Source: UBA3871 sp002392265 (GTDB lineage Bacteria > Bacillota > Clostridia > Peptostreptococcales > Anaerovoracaceae). Taken from it: a stretch of 32,566 nucleotides of DNA. Shown here in pieces: positions 31,749 through 32,566 of the stretch. The stretch lies in assembly GCA_946614255.1 (NCBI GenBank), contig CAMOGS010000041.1:1-32566 (forward strand). The letters run 5' to 3'. The notes below the pieces were generated by a model. The model had not been told where the DNA came from. It made no database searches and worked only from the letters and a program-made list of their open reading frames with translations. The translations under genes were made by a program, and so were the position numbers. Each line of letters opens with the position of its first letter. Position 1 is the stretch's first letter.

Positions 31749-32471
31749 TTAACCAAATCGTCTGCATATTCCATATTTTGAGAACGACTCCTGCTTTAAG
31801 TCTTTAACCTGTATCAGGTTGCAGATAACTTCGGGCAGGAACTCGTCATACTTTACCTCGAGTATCATATCGTCCGGTGCATCCGTCGCGCTGATATCCG
31901 AAAGGTCCGGCTCCAGGAAATCCCTGCTGTACATGCTCGAGCGTATCTTTGAATCGAAAGTAACGCGTACATTTCCGGGAACGTAAATGTAGGGCTCTCT
32001 GACATATGATACGGTCACCCGCGGTTTCAGCCGCAGATACCTGAGCTTTGCGTAAAATTCCCTGACCAGCTCCGAAGGGTGCGTTTTCATCCAGGAAATA
32101 TCACCTGCGAGTATCTTTCTGCACTCCTCTTCGGTGAGGGGTGCGCTGTATTTCAGGCACAGCCTGTTAATTTTCATCTTTTTTTCGAGGGCAATGCGCG
32201 ATAAATCATCATTGTAATATCTGATGCGAAACTTTTCGCGTTTCTGGATTCCCTGTATTTTTTCCTTTAGCGCTTTGTCCTCCGTATTGTCAAAGTAGAT
32301 GCTTCGGATTATGTATGTCCCGTCTGCATCTGTGTGCGGATCTCTTTTCATTACATGACTCAATCTGCTTTTCATCGCAAGGTAGTCGCTATAGGGTATT
32401 TTGTATTTAAGCTCATGCCTGAACTTTTTAGATCTATCATTAACACTCAGGCCGTTTGTTTCGTGCTCCAT
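31749..32471 (-). CDS. VTC-domain (polyphosphate-polymerase-like) protein
   Basis: This 240-residue cytoplasmic protein with the VTC fold that in yeast Vtc4 makes polyphosphate from ATP. Basic tunnel residues are arranged as in the family: FRHELKYKI at the N-terminus, IIRSIYFDN, KFRIRYYN, ALEKKMKINRL, KPRVTVSYVREPY, VRVTFDSKIR and the metal-binding Glu in ILEVKYDEFLP near the end. AGGAGG precedes ATG 32471. It is the first gene of the leftward VTC-DUF4956-CotH operon; the AT-rich sequence to the window end (32472-32566) must hold the promoter, but I cannot choose boxes with confidence. Confidence 0.92.
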   Translation of the reverse strand: MEHETNGLSVNDRSKKFRHELKYKIPYSDYLAMKSRLSHVMKRDPHTDADGTYIIRSIYFDNTEDKALKEKIQGIQKREKFRIRYYNDDLSRIALEKKMKINRLCLKYSAPLTEEECRKILAGDISWMKTHPSELVREFYAKLRYLRLKPRVTVSYVREPYIYVPGNVRVTFDSKIRSSMYSRDFLEPDLSDISATDAPDDMILEVKYDEFLPEVICNLIQVKDLKQESFSKYGICRRFG

Positions 32472-32566
32472 AAGGTACCTCCTTTCGTGTTTGTAGCTTT
32501 ATATTAAGAGGTCAACCTAAAATCTACTTAAAAAAGTTTAAAATTTTTAAAAACAATATAAAAAAA

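Noticed and set aside
32472..32566. TTGACC and TATAAA boxes upstream of the VTC gene
   Set aside because: They are only 6 bases apart on the minus strand, so they cannot be one promoter; the true promoter may lie partly outside the window.

Overview
The window looks like chromosomal DNA from a Gram-positive member of the Bacillota, most likely class Clostridia. This is inferred from strong AGGAGG-type ribosome binding sites, sigma-A promoters with TATAAT boxes, T-tailed hairpin terminators, and gene families typical of anaerobic Firmicutes: a C69 dipeptidase, an AI-2E transporter, the CotH/VTC/DUF4956 set, and an ECF sigma factor paired with a DUF4349 protein. I see no rRNA, tRNA, CRISPR array, prophage or transposase gene. 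No gene-free stretch exceeds about 300 bases; all the longer gaps hold promoters, operators, palindromes or terminators.

Left part (1-11.5 kb). The 3' part of nadE converges on a very unusual 1280-residue membrane protein: a disordered Glu/Ala/Pro then Lys-rich cytoplasmic region, one membrane segment and an extracellular beta-helix. Next come a 62-codon gene with its own strong promoter, a membrane-anchored 5'-nucleotidase-type metallophosphatase, a CofE-like ligase with a long leader, and the folD-hypothetical-yhbY operon. The FolD lacks two residues important for cyclohydrolase activity. A 27-bp-armed palindrome of the GGGGACAGGCACC type supplies the -35 box of the folD promoter.

Middle (11.5-22.5 kb). 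A single-chain XRE-HipA-like protein has twin 18-bp palindromic operators upstream and a degenerate kinase loop. Divergent from it is an ECF sigma factor overlapping a DUF4349 membrane protein, preceded by both a housekeeping and an ECF-type promoter. Three copies of a roughly 37-bp palindrome (ATGCACTA...TAGTGCAT) fill the next intergenic region, and a fourth lies at 29.3 kb. Then follow glnS with a C69 dipeptidase, and a LysA/ODC-family decarboxylase divergent from a LysR regulator. A methionine gamma-lyase is divergent from ridA; together these two can make and then clear reactive enamine/imine intermediates.

Right part (22.5-32.6 kb). A leftward cluster runs NUDIX, radical SAM/SPASM protein, membrane protein with a zinc ribbon and a Cys-Ala repeat tail, and AI-2E transporter. 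The radical SAM gene and its neighbour share an ATGA overlap, which makes this the best candidate for an undescribed modification system. A DUF4160/DUF2442 pair with an inverted repeat over its -10 box follows, then an MFS transporter. Last is a leftward operon of VTC-domain protein, DUF4956 membrane protein and CotH kinase.

All product names come from reading translations by eye. No database search was run.
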